Source: Actinoplanes oryzae
Lineage (GTDB): Bacteria > Actinomycetota > Actinomycetes > Mycobacteriales > Micromonosporaceae
Assembly (NCBI RefSeq): GCF_030757795.1
Contig: NZ_JAUQWH010000009.1
Span: forward strand, 1-64,000
DNA length: 64,000 nt
Direction: 5' to 3'
A program made the position numbers and the translations under genes. Below, one piece after another: positions 47,564 to 57,936 of this stretch. Below the pieces are notes generated by a model. It was not told the origin of the DNA. It ran no database searches and saw only the letters and a program-made list of their open reading frames with translations. The stretch's first letter is position 1. Every line of letters begins with the position of its first letter.

Positions 47564-48151
47564 ATGCCCCGCGTCTCCGAGGACCACCTGAACGCCCGCC
47601 GCGAGCAGATCCTCGCCGCGGCCCGCACCTGCTTCCTGCGCAACGGGATCCACAACACGTCGATGCAGGACCTGATCCAGGAGGCCGGGCTCTCGGTGGG
47701 CGCGGTCTACCGCTACTTCAAGTCGAAGACGGAGATCATCAACGCGATCTCGCAGACCTTCACCGGGACCATCACCGCCGGCCTCACGCAGGTCTCGGAC
47801 GACCCGGAGCTGGGCCTGCGGGATGCCATGAGCCGGGCCCTCGACCTGGTCGACGCGCAGGTCGCCCCGGGCGGGATGTTCCCGCTGGGCATCCAGGTGT
47901 GGGGCGAGGCCCTGCGCGACCCGGCTATCGCCGAGATCGTCAAGGCGCGCTACAGCGAGATGCGCACGCCCTTCGTGGCTCTCGCCCGGCGCGCCGTCGA
48001 GCGCGGCGAGCTGCCGCCGGGCACCGATCCCGAGGCGGTCGCGTCCGTGCTGTTCGGCTCACTGCCGGGATACGCGCTGCAGCACACGCTCATCGGCACG
48101 CCCGACAAGGCGACGTATCTCGCCGGACTCCACGCGCTGCTCGCCCGTTAG
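47564..48151 (+). CDS. TetR-family repressor of the divergent membrane protein
   Basis: The 195-residue protein has a clear TetR HTH: REQILAAARTCFLRNGIHNTSMQDLIQEAGLSVGAVYRYFKSK (about 12-55). The C-terminal ligand domain contains FPLGIQVWGEALRDPAIAE. Two operator-like palindromes lie between it and the divergent membrane gene. It probably represses both genes and responds to a compound exported by the transporter. Its TAG stop overlaps the TAA stop of the convergent downstream gene by 4 bp (TTAG). Confidence 0.92.
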   Translation: MPRVSEDHLNARREQILAAARTCFLRNGIHNTSMQDLIQEAGLSVGAVYRYFKSKTEIINAISQTFTGTITAGLTQVSDDPELGLRDAMSRALDLVDAQVAPGGMFPLGIQVWGEALRDPAIAEIVKARYSEMRTPFVALARRAVERGELPPGTDPEAVASVLFGSLPGYALQHTLIGTPDKATYLAGLHALLAR

Positions 48152-48546
48152 CCGCCGGACAGCTGGGCGGCGATGCGGGCGAAGCCCTCGCGGACCTCGG
48201 CCTCGGTCGGCGGCCGGCCGGGAGTGGTGTGCCGGGGCTCGTCGTCGCCGAAGCTCTCCGCCTCGAGATCGTCCGGCTGCCCGGTCTTGGCCAGGGCCAC
48301 CTCGCTGCGGATGGCGTCGGCGTCGGCGAGCGGCAGGAGCGGCTCGACGACGGCCATCAGCTCCTCGTCCGCGACGACGGCCTGCGCGAGGGCGAGGGCG
48401 TGCGGCCGCTCGTAGGGGCCGCAGACGAGCGGCTCCCACTCCTCGTCGTCGTTCAGCGCGCCGATGGTGATGATCCACGGCAGGTGTGCCACCGGCGAGT
48501 CCGGCGGCAGGTGCAGCGTCACGAGTGTGCCCACGGGCCTCATCAT
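48148..48546 (-). CDS. Small acidic protein, function unknown
   Basis: The 132-residue protein has hydrophobic beta-like segments at the start (TLVTLHLPPDSPVAHLPWIITIGALND) followed by an acidic helical region with AQAVVADEELMAVVEPLLPLADADA. No family is recognised. Its ATG overlaps the BrkB-like gene stop by 4 bp (ATGA), so the pair is translationally coupled. Convergent overlap with the TetR gene. Confidence 0.72.
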   Translation of the reverse strand: MMRPVGTLVTLHLPPDSPVAHLPWIITIGALNDDEEWEPLVCGPYERPHALALAQAVVADEELMAVVEPLLPLADADAIRSEVALAKTGQPDDLEAESFGDDEPRHTTPGRPPTEAEVREGFARIAAQLSGG

Positions 48547-49463
48547 TCCGGGCGGTTGTGCCGAATCCAGGTATTTTGTCCCACCGGGGCGGTTTTGTCG
48601 TCGGCCGACAGGTCCACCACCCGCCCGTGCGGGCTCGTCGCCGCCCAGGACGCCCCGAAAAGCAGCAACTGGTTGAAGACGTAGAGGTAGACCAGCACAC
48701 CGACGGCGCTGGCCACCAGACCGTACGCCGGGTTGCGCTGGATCAGGCCGACGAAGGACTTGCCGACCGTGTTGAGCAGGTAGATGCCGATGCCGACCTG
48801 CAGGACCGGGGGCGCCATGCGGCGTACGGTCATCCGCAGCCGGGGCACCGCGGCCAGCAACGCCGCCGCCAGCAGCATGTCGATGCCCAGCGTGAGCAGC
48901 GTGCTGATCACCGACAGCACCGTGCCGGCCCGGCCGTCGGCCACCCAGGTCAGCAGCGTCTCCAGCCCGTAGACCGCACCCACGGACACGATGAGCAGCA
49001 GCAGGATGCCGATCATCACGAGCAGGTCGACCACCTGCCGGACGCCGATGTAGCCGGGCTGCTCGTTGAGCCGCCAGATCAGCCGCTGCGACGAGCGGAT
49101 CGCCTCGATCCAGCCGATGCCGGTGAACACCAGGCCGACGATGCCCACGATCCCGACGGTCTTGCCGCTGTCGAGAATGGCCTTGATGTCGAGGAAGGGC
49201 AGGTTCTCCCGCAGGAAGCGCTGCACGATGTCGAACAGCCCGACGTTCGAGTCGATCAGGAAGCCGAAGACCGAGTAGCCGATCAGGGCCAGCGCGAACA
49301 CCGCGAAGAAGCCGTAGTACGCGATGGCCGCGGCCAGGCGCCCGCCCAGCACCTCGTCGTAGCGCAGGACGGCGCGTGCGAGGTGGTCGAAGTACGGCGA
49401 GCGGTGCCGCAGAGCGAGGATGCGCTGCTCGACCGCCGCGTACGCCCGGTCGATGGCGTTCAC
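48543..49463 (-). CDS. YihY/BrkB-family membrane protein
   Basis: The 306-residue protein has about six transmembrane helices. It shows LGGRLAAAIAYYGFFAVFALALIGYSVFGF near residue 45, FTGIGWIEAIRSSQRLIWRLNEQPGY near 115, and PNPAYG-like QRNPAYGLVASAVGVLVYLYVFNQLLLFGASW near 255. The pattern is typical of YihY/virulence factor BrkB proteins; some carry the YhjD name. GTG 49463 fits the family N-terminus. It lies 25 bp after the RNA ligase-like gene. The transport role is unproven. Confidence 0.88.
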   Translation of the reverse strand: MNAIDRAYAAVEQRILALRHRSPYFDHLARAVLRYDEVLGGRLAAAIAYYGFFAVFALALIGYSVFGFLIDSNVGLFDIVQRFLRENLPFLDIKAILDSGKTVGIVGIVGLVFTGIGWIEAIRSSQRLIWRLNEQPGYIGVRQVVDLLVMIGILLLLIVSVGAVYGLETLLTWVADGRAGTVLSVISTLLTLGIDMLLAAALLAAVPRLRMTVRRMAPPVLQVGIGIYLLNTVGKSFVGLIQRNPAYGLVASAVGVLVYLYVFNQLLLFGASWAATSPHGRVVDLSADDKTAPVGQNTWIRHNRPE

Positions 49464-49488
49464 GCGCCCGACCGTACCGAAAGATCCA

Positions 49489-50046
49489 CTACGGGTGTCG
49501 CAGGCCACCCAGTGTGTACTCGCGACGGCGCCGCCAGGGCCGCTCGCCGTCGGTGAGGTCGTGCGAGAAGAGCGTGAATCCGGGCACCTCGAACCGCGCG
49601 TCGAACTCGGCCAGATCGTCGAAGACCGCGTCGAGCGCCGCGCCGGGCACGTCCTGTGCCACGGTCACGTGCGGGTGGTAGGGGAACCGCGAGTCGCGGT
49701 GCACCCCCGGAGCCGCCACGATCGCCTCGGCGAGCAGCTCGCACTCGCTGATGCCGACCGCCAGCGTCACGAAGACCACCTCGGTGACCGGCCGGAACGT
49801 ACCCGTGCCGCGCAGGTGGATCGAGAACGGCCGGTGCTCCGCCGCGACGGCCCCCAGGTGCTTCTCGATCCGGGGCAGCGCCTCGGGGTCGATCTCCGTG
49901 GGGCCGAGCAGCGTCACGTGCGCCGGGGTCCAGGCCGCCTGCGGGTCGCCGGCCTCCGCCCGGCGCCGGGTGAGCAGCGGCCCCCACGGCTCCGGGATGT
50001 CGATCGCCACCCCGATGCGGGTGACGGGCGGATCGAGCGGGCCCAC
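49489..50046 (-). CDS. 2'-5' RNA ligase/cyclic phosphodiesterase-like protein
   Basis: The 185-residue 2H phosphoesterase has the two signature motifs HVTLLGP near residue 50 and HPHVTVAQD near 125. The family includes ThpR RNA ligases and cyclic phosphodiesterases; the natural substrate is uncertain. The GTG at 50046 lies 5 bp past the trpS stop; an in-frame GTG at 50010 is an alternative with the fold still complete. Apparently co-transcribed with trpS. Confidence 0.85.
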   Translation of the reverse strand: MGPLDPPVTRIGVAIDIPEPWGPLLTRRRAEAGDPQAAWTPAHVTLLGPTEIDPEALPRIEKHLGAVAAEHRPFSIHLRGTGTFRPVTEVVFVTLAVGISECELLAEAIVAAPGVHRDSRFPYHPHVTVAQDVPGAALDAVFDDLAEFDARFEVPGFTLFSHDLTDGERPWRRRREYTLGGLRHP

Positions 50047-50051
50047 CGGCC

Positions 50052-51440
<1,389 letters not shown>

Positions 51441-51448
51441 TCAAAGTC

Positions 51449-52429
51449 GTGAAACTGCTCGTCACCGGAGGCGCCGGCTATGTCGGCAGCGTCACCAGCC
51501 GGCTGTTGCTGGAGGCCGGGCACGAGGTCACCGTCCTGGACAATCTGAGCAACGGGCACCGCGAGGCCGTTGCCCCCGGGGCCACGTTCGTCGAGGCGGA
51601 CATCAAGGACGCGGCCACGGTGCTGACCCCCGAGGCCGGCTTCGACGCGGTGCTGCACTTCGCCGGGCTCATCCAGGCCGGCGAGTCGATGCACAAGCCG
51701 GAGCTCTACTGGGACCACAACGTCAAGCGCTCCCTGGCGCTGCTCGACGCGGTCCGGGCGGCCGGCGTCCGGCGCTTCGTGTTCTCCTCCACCGCCGCGG
51801 TCTACGGCAACCCGAGCGAGAACCCGATCACCGAGGGCGCGGCGAAGGCCCCGACCAACACGTACGGCGCCACCAAGCTCGCCTTCGACTACGCGCTCAC
51901 GTCCGAGGCCTTCGCGCACGGGCTGGCCGCGGTGTCGCTGCGCTACTTCAACGTCGCCGGGGCCCTGATCCGCCCCGACGGCACCCAGGTCGGCGAGCGG
52001 CACGACCCCGAGACGCACATCATCCCGATCACCCTGCAGGTCGCCGCGGGCAAGCGCGACAAGCTGCAGCTCTTCGGCGACGACTACCCCACCGCCGACG
52101 GCACCTGCGTGCGCGACTACATCCACGTGCAGGACCTCGCCCGGGCCCACCTGCTGGCCCTGGACGCGGCCACGGCCGGCGAGCACAAGATCTACAACCT
52201 GGGCAACGGCAACGGCTTCTCCAACCGCCAGGTCGTCGAGGTGGCCCGCGAGGTCACCGGCGCGGAGATCCCGCTCGAGATCGCCCCGCCGCGCGAGGGC
52301 GACCCGGCCACCCTGGTCGCGTCGTCGCAGCGGGCCCGCGACGAGCTGGGCTGGGTCCCGGAGAAGAACACCCTGGCGGACATGATCGGGGACGCCTGGG
52401 CGTTCTACCGGTCCCACAACCTGGCGTGA
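51449..52429 (+). CDS. galE: UDP-glucose 4-epimerase
   Basis: The 326-residue SDR epimerase has the NAD motif GGAGYVGS near residue 7, [11 protein letters not shown] near 70, the catalytic SST triad element FSSTAAVYG near 110, and YGATK near 138. It converts UDP-galactose to UDP-glucose and supplies both for wall polymers. GTG start with GGAGG upstream. galK follows after 13 bp, so this is a two-gene Leloir-pathway operon; no galT is present in the window. Confidence 0.95.
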   Translation: MKLLVTGGAGYVGSVTSRLLLEAGHEVTVLDNLSNGHREAVAPGATFVEADIKDAATVLTPEAGFDAVLHFAGLIQAGESMHKPELYWDHNVKRSLALLDAVRAAGVRRFVFSSTAAVYGNPSENPITEGAAKAPTNTYGATKLAFDYALTSEAFAHGLAAVSLRYFNVAGALIRPDGTQVGERHDPETHIIPITLQVAAGKRDKLQLFGDDYPTADGTCVRDYIHVQDLARAHLLALDAATAGEHKIYNLGNGNGFSNRQVVEVAREVTGAEIPLEIAPPREGDPATLVASSQRARDELGWVPEKNTLADMIGDAWAFYRSHNLA

Positions 52430-52442
52430 TGGGATCAAGCAC

Positions 52443-53585
52443 ATGACAGTCGCGTCCTCGGCCGCAGCGGCCTTCACCTCGACCTACGGCTCCGAGCCCA
52501 CCGCGCTCTACGCGGCGCCCGGGCGGGTCAACCTGATCGGTGAGCACACCGACTACAACGACGGCTTCGTGCTGCCCTTCGCGCTGCCCCAGCAGGTCGT
52601 GGCCGCCGCGGCCCGGCACGACGGGCCCGGCTGGACCGTGTGCTCCGGCTTCGCCGACGCCCCGGTCAGCTTCGGCACGACCGGGCCGGGCGAGGTCAAG
52701 GACTGGGCCGCCTACCTTGCCGGCGTCGTCTGGGCCCTGCAGGACGCCGGGTTCGACGTGCCGCCGGCCCGCATCGCGCTCTCGTCGGACGTGCCCCTGG
52801 GTGCCGGGGTCTCCTCCTCCGCCGCGCTCGAGTCGGCCGTACTGACCGCGCTGGTCGACCTCGGCGGCATCGACCTGCCCGTGGACAGGCGGCCGGCGGT
52901 CGCCCAGCGCGCGGAGAACGTCTACGTCGGCGCCCCGACCGGGATCATGGACCAGTCGGCCTCCATCCGCTGCCAGGAGGGCAAGGCCCTCTTCCTGGAC
53001 TGCCGCTCGGAGGAGGTCGAGCAGATCCCGTTCGACCTGGCGGCCGCCGGGCTCGCCATGCTGATCATCAACAGCAACGCCCCGCACCAGCACGTCGACG
53101 GGGAGTACGGCGCCCGGCGCAAGTCGTGCGAGGAGGGCGCCCGCCTGCTCGGCGTCCCGGCCCTGCGCGACGTGGCGATCGGCGACCTCGACGCCGCGCT
53201 CGCCCGGATCGGCGACGACGTGATCAAGCGCCGCGTCCGGCACATCGTCACCGAGAACCAGCGCGTGCTCGACACCGTCGCCCTGCTGCGCGAGGGCCGC
53301 GTCCGCGAGATCGGCCCGCTGCTCACCGCCTCGCACGCCTCCATGCGCGACGACTTCGAGATCACCGTCGCCCAGGTCGACGTGGCGGTCGAGGCGGCGC
53401 TGGCGGCCGGCGCCTACGGGGCGCGCATGACCGGCGGCGGCTTCGGCGGGTGCGTGCTGGCCCTGGTCGACGCGGACAAGGCCGCCGAGACCACGGCCGC
53501 GGTCGAGCGCGCGTACCAGGAGAAGGGTTTCACCGCCCCCACCACCTGGTCGGCGACGCCCGGCCCGGGGGCCCGCAAGCTCTGA
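52443..53585 (+). CDS. galK: Galactokinase
   Basis: The 380-residue GHMP kinase has the galactokinase signature GRVNLIGEHTDYNDG near residue 27, the ATP loop PLGAGVSSSAALESA near 118, the catalytic region APTGIMDQSAS near 160, and MTGGGFGGC near 330. It phosphorylates galactose at C1. It sits directly downstream of galE; a strong hairpin follows 11 bp after its stop. Confidence 0.95.
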   Translation: MTVASSAAAAFTSTYGSEPTALYAAPGRVNLIGEHTDYNDGFVLPFALPQQVVAAAARHDGPGWTVCSGFADAPVSFGTTGPGEVKDWAAYLAGVVWALQDAGFDVPPARIALSSDVPLGAGVSSSAALESAVLTALVDLGGIDLPVDRRPAVAQRAENVYVGAPTGIMDQSASIRCQEGKALFLDCRSEEVEQIPFDLAAAGLAMLIINSNAPHQHVDGEYGARRKSCEEGARLLGVPALRDVAIGDLDAALARIGDDVIKRRVRHIVTENQRVLDTVALLREGRVREIGPLLTASHASMRDDFEITVAQVDVAVEAALAAGAYGARMTGGGFGGCVLALVDADKAAETTAAVERAYQEKGFTAPTTWSATPGPGARKL

Positions 53586-53596
53586 GCGACAGGCCC

Positions 53597-53624
53597 GCAT
53601 ACCCGCGCGAACGCGCGGGTATGC
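53597..53624 (+). terminator. Perfect 13-bp hairpin after galK, over the small gene's ribosome site
   Basis: GCATACCCGCGCG (53597-53609) and CGCGCGGGTATGC (53612-53624) pair perfectly with a 2-base gap. No T-run follows. It may terminate the gal transcript, or if read through could occlude the start region of the small gene at 53633. Confidence 0.6.
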
Positions 53625-53632
53625 GACGGGTC

Positions 53633-53827
53633 ATGACTGATCAGCGGGAAGAGAACCAGCCCAACGAGTTCGGCTTCGCGGGCGACGGCACCGCGCCCGA
53701 GCCGCAGCCGACCCGGGACCACGACAAGCAGCTGCACGACGAGGCCGAGAGCATCGCCGTGCCCGCCGGGGACATCACCGGGTCGGTCTCCGAGGCCATC
53801 GAGGACGCTACCCAGCGAGACCGCTGA
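53633..53827 (+). CDS. Small hydrophilic protein, unknown
   Basis: The 64-residue protein MTDQREENQPNEFGFAGDG... is rich in acidic residues and Gln, with no hydrophobic segment. Strong G/C bias at third codon positions supports coding. A second in-frame ATG lies four codons upstream at 53621 inside the hairpin. Its 3' end overlaps the convergent GH43 gene by 20 bp. No homologue family is recognised. Confidence 0.6.
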   Translation: MTDQREENQPNEFGFAGDGTAPEPQPTRDHDKQLHDEAESIAVPAGDITGSVSEAIEDATQRDR

Positions 53828-55502
53828 ACCGCAGGTAGTCGAAGGACGCGGTGACGGGCGGCGTGGCGCCGCCGTGCGCCACGAGCCCGATGCGCGGGTG
53901 GGTGCCCGCCGGCAGCGTCCACACGCCGCCCCACGTCCAGGTGCGGCCGTCGCGGCTCACCCCGGCTCGGTACTCGTGTTCGCCGTTGCGCGGGTCGACG
54001 CGGTGGGCCAGGCGCAGCCACGTGGTGGTCAGCCCCGGCGTGCCGGCGATTGTGCCGCCGTACGAGGTCGTGCCCGCGTAGGGAATCTCGTGACCGAATT
54101 CGACCTGCCGCGTATTCCCGATGGCGACCGCGGACAGCCGGGCGAACAGGTCGTCGCCGACGTACGCGATCAGGCCCGCCTGCTGGTAGTTGCGGACGCT
54201 GTCCTCGCCCAGCGGCAGCGTGAGCCGGGTCTCGGCGATCCAGTTCCCGGGCGGGGCGGCGCGCAGCAGCACCCCGGCGTCGTCCGAGTCGCCGGTCAGG
54301 TCGGCGCCCTGCACCGGCCAGCGCAGCTGCCCGCCTGTCACCGTGACGGCGGGATCCGGGCGTACGAAGGTCCAGCTCTTCTGCTTGGAGTCGAACTCAT
54401 CGGACCACCGGGGCAGCGGGCGGCCGGGCTGCGGCTCCCGCGCGGTGCCCGAGTCGCGGCCGTCGGAGGCCCAGGCCCCCGCGCGTACGGTCGGCCAGCC
54501 CCCGATCCAGTCCAGCCGGTCGATCAGCATCGGCCGCTCGTTGATCCCGGACGGCTCGTCCAGGTACGGGTCCCCGCGGTCGATCGCGTGATAGACGAAC
54601 CAGTCCCGGTGTCCGTCACTGATCACCGCGTTGTGCCCGGTGCCGACCCAGCGGTTGCCGTTGGGCGCGATGACCGGGGTGCCGCCCGCGCGTGAGGTGT
54701 TCAGCGGCCGGCCGAGCTTGTCCACGAACGGGCCACGCGGGTCACGCGCCCGCCCCACGGACACCGAGTAGCCCGTGGTGGGGCCGGCGCAGCAGTTGGC
54801 CGAGGAGGCGAACAGGTAGTACCAGCCGGCGCGGCGGACGACGAAGGAGCCCTCGAACTTGTTGTCGATGGCGACGCGGGTGGGCGTACCGGTGCGGTGC
54901 AGGCCGTCCGCGGTGAGCTCGCTGGTCCAGACGCCGCCGTAGTAGCTGCCGTAGTAGAGGAAGCGGCGGCCGTCCGGGGTGGTCACCTGCGCCGGGTCGA
55001 ACGTCCACCACCAGCCGCCGTCGCCGCTGGGCCGGGGCGCGACGACCGGCTCGTCGGCGAAGGTCCACGGGCCGGTCGGGGTGGGCGCGGTGGCCGCACC
55101 GATGGCCGAGGCGCCGGGGGCGGTCGTCGTCTCGGTGACGGTGACGTACATGACCCAGCGGTTGCCGATCCTGCGCACGTCCGGGGCCCAGTAGGAGGTG
55201 TTCGCGGCGGCGTAGGCGGGGCGCTGGCCGGCGGCGAAGGCATCTCCCACGTACGCCCAGTGCCTGAGGTCGGCCGACCGGGCCATCGGGATGCGGTGCG
55301 GGGTCCGCTCGCCCTCACGCAGCGGATCAGTGGTGCCGTAGGCGTAGAACCAGCCGTCGTCGCCGCGCACGACCATCGGGTCCGCGAACGTGTCCGCGAA
55401 GCTCGCCGACACGGGATTGTGCCCCCGCGGCGGCGCGGCGGACGCCGGAGCCGGGGTGAGCAGCATGAGCACCGCGGTGACCACGGCCGGGAACCGTCGC
55501 AT
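53808..55502 (-). CDS. Secreted glycoside hydrolase family 43-like enzyme
   Basis: The 564-residue protein has a Sec signal peptide (LLTPAPASAA, about 1-22). A five-bladed GH43 domain (about 25-360) contains the catalytic residues in FADPMVVRGDDG (base Asp), WAPDVRR (Asp) and DNKFEGSFVV (acid Glu). A C-terminal beta-sandwich (about 375-560, WSDEFDSKQKSW... ASFDYLRFSG) resembles the DUF1349/xylosidase C-terminal module. Likely substrates are arabinans, xylans or galactans outside the cell; the choice is open. Monocistronic and adjacent to gal genes. Confidence 0.88.
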   Translation of the reverse strand: MRRFPAVVTAVLMLLTPAPASAAPPRGHNPVSASFADTFADPMVVRGDDGWFYAYGTTDPLREGERTPHRIPMARSADLRHWAYVGDAFAAGQRPAYAAANTSYWAPDVRRIGNRWVMYVTVTETTTAPGASAIGAATAPTPTGPWTFADEPVVAPRPSGDGGWWWTFDPAQVTTPDGRRFLYYGSYYGGVWTSELTADGLHRTGTPTRVAIDNKFEGSFVVRRAGWYYLFASSANCCAGPTTGYSVSVGRARDPRGPFVDKLGRPLNTSRAGGTPVIAPNGNRWVGTGHNAVISDGHRDWFVYHAIDRGDPYLDEPSGINERPMLIDRLDWIGGWPTVRAGAWASDGRDSGTAREPQPGRPLPRWSDEFDSKQKSWTFVRPDPAVTVTGGQLRWPVQGADLTGDSDDAGVLLRAAPPGNWIAETRLTLPLGEDSVRNYQQAGLIAYVGDDLFARLSAVAIGNTRQVEFGHEIPYAGTTSYGGTIAGTPGLTTTWLRLAHRVDPRNGEHEYRAGVSRDGRTWTWGGVWTLPAGTHPRIGLVAHGGATPPVTASFDYLRFSGLAG

Positions 55503-55566
55503 GCCCCCGAGCCTGCTACGGCGACCCGACCGGCACTAGCCGATGACACCATCATCCGAACGCGAC

Positions 55567-55607
55567 AAAAGGACGGCGCCCGCCCCGCGAGCAGCGGGAC
55601 GGGCGCC
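55567..55607 (-). terminator. Terminator of the sulfate activation operon
   Basis: On the minus strand, 14-bp arms at 55607-55594 and 55588-55575 (one mismatch) enclose a 5-base loop. TTTT (AAAA at 55567-55570 on plus) follows after a short spacer. It lies 60 bp past the cysN stop. Confidence 0.78.
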
Positions 55608-55668
55608 GGGTGACGCGGGACGGCCGAGGTGATGGGCGGCTCGATCGGGGTGGACAGCGAGCCGGGGC

Positions 55669-56967
55669 TCAGCCGGCTTCGATGATCATGCCGGCCCCGA
55701 CCGTACGGTTGGTGGCCTCGTCGATCAGGATGAAGCCGCCGGTCGTGCGGTTGCGCCGGTATTCGTCGGCGAGCAGCGGCACCGTCGTGCGCAGCCGGAC
55801 CCGGCCGATCTCGTTGAGCTTGAGCTCGGGCGCGTCCTCGTCGCGGTGCAGCGTGTTGACGTCCAGCTTGTACTGCAGGCCACGGACGACCGTGCGGGCC
55901 GTGCGTGTGGTGTGCTTGATGGTGTATTTCCCGCCGATGCGCAGCGGGGCGGTCTCGTCCATCCAGCAGACCATCGCCTCGATGTCCTGCGCGACCGCCG
56001 GGGCGTTGTGCGGCCGGCAGATCAGGTCGCCGCGCGAGATGTCGATCTCGTCGGTCAGCCGGACGGTCACCGACATGGGCGGGAAGGCCTCGGCGACCGG
56101 GCCGTCCGCGGTGTCGATCGCCGCGATCTTGCTGGTCATGCCCGAGGGCAGCACGAGCACGTCGTCGCCGGGCTTGAGCACGCCCGACGCGACCTGCCCC
56201 GCATAGCCCCGGTAGTCGGTGACCGTGGTGGACTGCGGCCGGATCACATACTGCACCGGGAAGCGCACGTCGACCAGGTTGCGGTCGGAGGCGATGTGCA
56301 CGTGCTCCAGGTGGTGCAGCAGCGACGGGCCCTCGTACCACGGGCTCTTCTCCGAGCGGGAGGCGATGTTGTCGCCCTCGAGCGCGGAGATCGGGATGAT
56401 CGTCAGGTCGGTGATGTCCAGCTTCGCCGCGAACGAGGTGAACTCGTCGGCGATCCGGTCGTACACCTCCTTGTCCCAGCCCACGAGGTCCATCTTGTTG
56501 ATGCAGAGCACCAGGTGCGGCACCCGCAGCAGGCTGGTCAGGAAGGCGTGCCGGCGGGACTGCTCGACCAGGCCCTTGCGGGCGTCGACCAGGATCAGCG
56601 CCAGGTCGGCCGTGGAGGCGCCGGTGACCATGTTCCGGGTGTACTGGATGTGGCCCGGGGTGTCGGCGATGATGAACTTGCGCTTGGGCGTCGCGAAGTA
56701 GCGGTAGGCCACGTCGATCGTGATGCCCTGCTCCCGCTCGGCGCGCAGGCCGTCGGTGAGCAGCGCGAGGTTCGTGTACTCGTCGCCGCGCGAGGCGCTG
56801 GCGGCCTCGACCGCCTCGAGCTGGTCGGCGAAGATCGTCTTGGTGTCGTAGAGCAGCCGGCCGATCAGGGTCGACTTGCCGTCGTCGACGCTGCCCGCGG
56901 TGGCGAACCGCAGGATGTCCATGTTGCGGGCCGCCGCGGCCTCGGGCTCCAGCACTGACTGGCTCAT
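55669..56967 (-). CDS. cysN: Sulfate adenylyltransferase subunit 1 (GTPase)
   Basis: The 432-residue translation-factor-like GTPase has GSVDDGKSTLIGRLLYD (G1), DTPGHIQYTRNM (G3), INKMDLVGWD (G4) and two C-terminal beta-barrel domains. It powers ATP sulfurylase CysD to make adenosine 5'-phosphosulfate. It lacks the CysC (APS kinase) fusion found in some actinomycetes. Its ATG overlaps the cysD stop by one base (TGATG). A terminator follows. Confidence 0.95.
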   Translation of the reverse strand: MSQSVLEPEAAAARNMDILRFATAGSVDDGKSTLIGRLLYDTKTIFADQLEAVEAASASRGDEYTNLALLTDGLRAEREQGITIDVAYRYFATPKRKFIIADTPGHIQYTRNMVTGASTADLALILVDARKGLVEQSRRHAFLTSLLRVPHLVLCINKMDLVGWDKEVYDRIADEFTSFAAKLDITDLTIIPISALEGDNIASRSEKSPWYEGPSLLHHLEHVHIASDRNLVDVRFPVQYVIRPQSTTVTDYRGYAGQVASGVLKPGDDVLVLPSGMTSKIAAIDTADGPVAEAFPPMSVTVRLTDEIDISRGDLICRPHNAPAVAQDIEAMVCWMDETAPLRIGGKYTIKHTTRTARTVVRGLQYKLDVNTLHRDEDAPELKLNEIGRVRLRTTVPLLADEYRRNRTTGGFILIDEATNRTVGAGMIIEAG

Positions 56968-57878
56968 CAGAAGTAACCTTCCCGCTTGCGGTCTTCCATG
57001 GCGGCCTCGCTGACCTTGTCGTCGCCGCGGGTCGCGCCACGCTCGGTGATCCGGGTGGCGGCCACCTCGTCGATGACCTTCTCGACCGTGTCCGCGTCGG
57101 AGAGCACGGCAGCCGTCTGGGAGGCGTCGCCGACCGTGCGGTAGCGCACGCGGCGGGTCTCCACGGTCTCGCCGTCGCGGGGCACGATGAACTCGTTGAC
57201 CGCGTAGAACATGCCGTTGCGCTCGACGACGTCGCGGTCGTGGGCGTAATAGATGCTGGGGAGCTCGATGCGCTCCTTGGCGATGTAGTGCCAGACGTCC
57301 AGCTCGGTCCAGTTGGAGAGCGGGAAGACCCGGATCGACTCGCCGGGGTGGTGCCGCCCGTTGTAGAGCGACCACAGCTCGGGGCGCTGGTTCTTCGGGT
57401 CCCACTGGCCGAACTCGTCGCGGAAGCTGAACATCCGCTCCTTGGCCCGGGCCTTCTCCTCGTCGCGCCGGGCGCCGCCGAAGAGGGCGTCGAAGCGGTA
57501 TTTCTCCACCGCGGCGAGCAGCACCGGGGTCTGGATCCGGTTGCGGGTGCCGTCGGGCAGCTCGCGCACCATCCCGGTGTCGATCGCCTCCTGCACGCTC
57601 GCGACCACCAGGTTGAGGCCGAGCTCGCCGACCCGGGCGTCGCGGTAGGCCAGCACCTCGGGGAAGTTGTGCCCGGTGTCCACGTGCATGACCGGGAACG
57701 GGATGCGGGCCGGCGCGAAGGCCTTCTCGGCGAGCCGCAGCATGACGATGGAGTCCTTGCCGCCGGAGAAGAGCAGCACCGGCCGCTCGAACTCGGCCAT
57801 GACCTCGCGCATCACGAAGATGCTCTCGGCCTCGAGGGCGTCGAGATGGGAGACGCGATAGGGCTTCGCCTGGCTCAC
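56967..57878 (-). CDS. cysD: Sulfate adenylyltransferase subunit 2
   Basis: The 303-residue PP-loop ATP pyrophosphatase has LLFSGGKDSIVML near residue 35, VDTGHNFPEVLAYRD near 70, and FGGARRDEEKARAKER near 145. It adenylates sulfate with CysN. GTG 57878 gives the normal family N-terminus (MSQAKPYRVSHLDALEAESI). It lies 58 bp after cysQ and overlaps cysN, in one transcription unit. Confidence 0.95.
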   Translation of the reverse strand: MSQAKPYRVSHLDALEAESIFVMREVMAEFERPVLLFSGGKDSIVMLRLAEKAFAPARIPFPVMHVDTGHNFPEVLAYRDARVGELGLNLVVASVQEAIDTGMVRELPDGTRNRIQTPVLLAAVEKYRFDALFGGARRDEEKARAKERMFSFRDEFGQWDPKNQRPELWSLYNGRHHPGESIRVFPLSNWTELDVWHYIAKERIELPSIYYAHDRDVVERNGMFYAVNEFIVPRDGETVETRRVRYRTVGDASQTAAVLSDADTVEKVIDEVAATRITERGATRGDDKVSEAAMEDRKREGYF

Positions 57879-57936
57879 AGAATCCCCAGCCTTTCGATTT
57901 ACGTGGGGGCGATGACCATCGGGCTGACGGCTCGGA

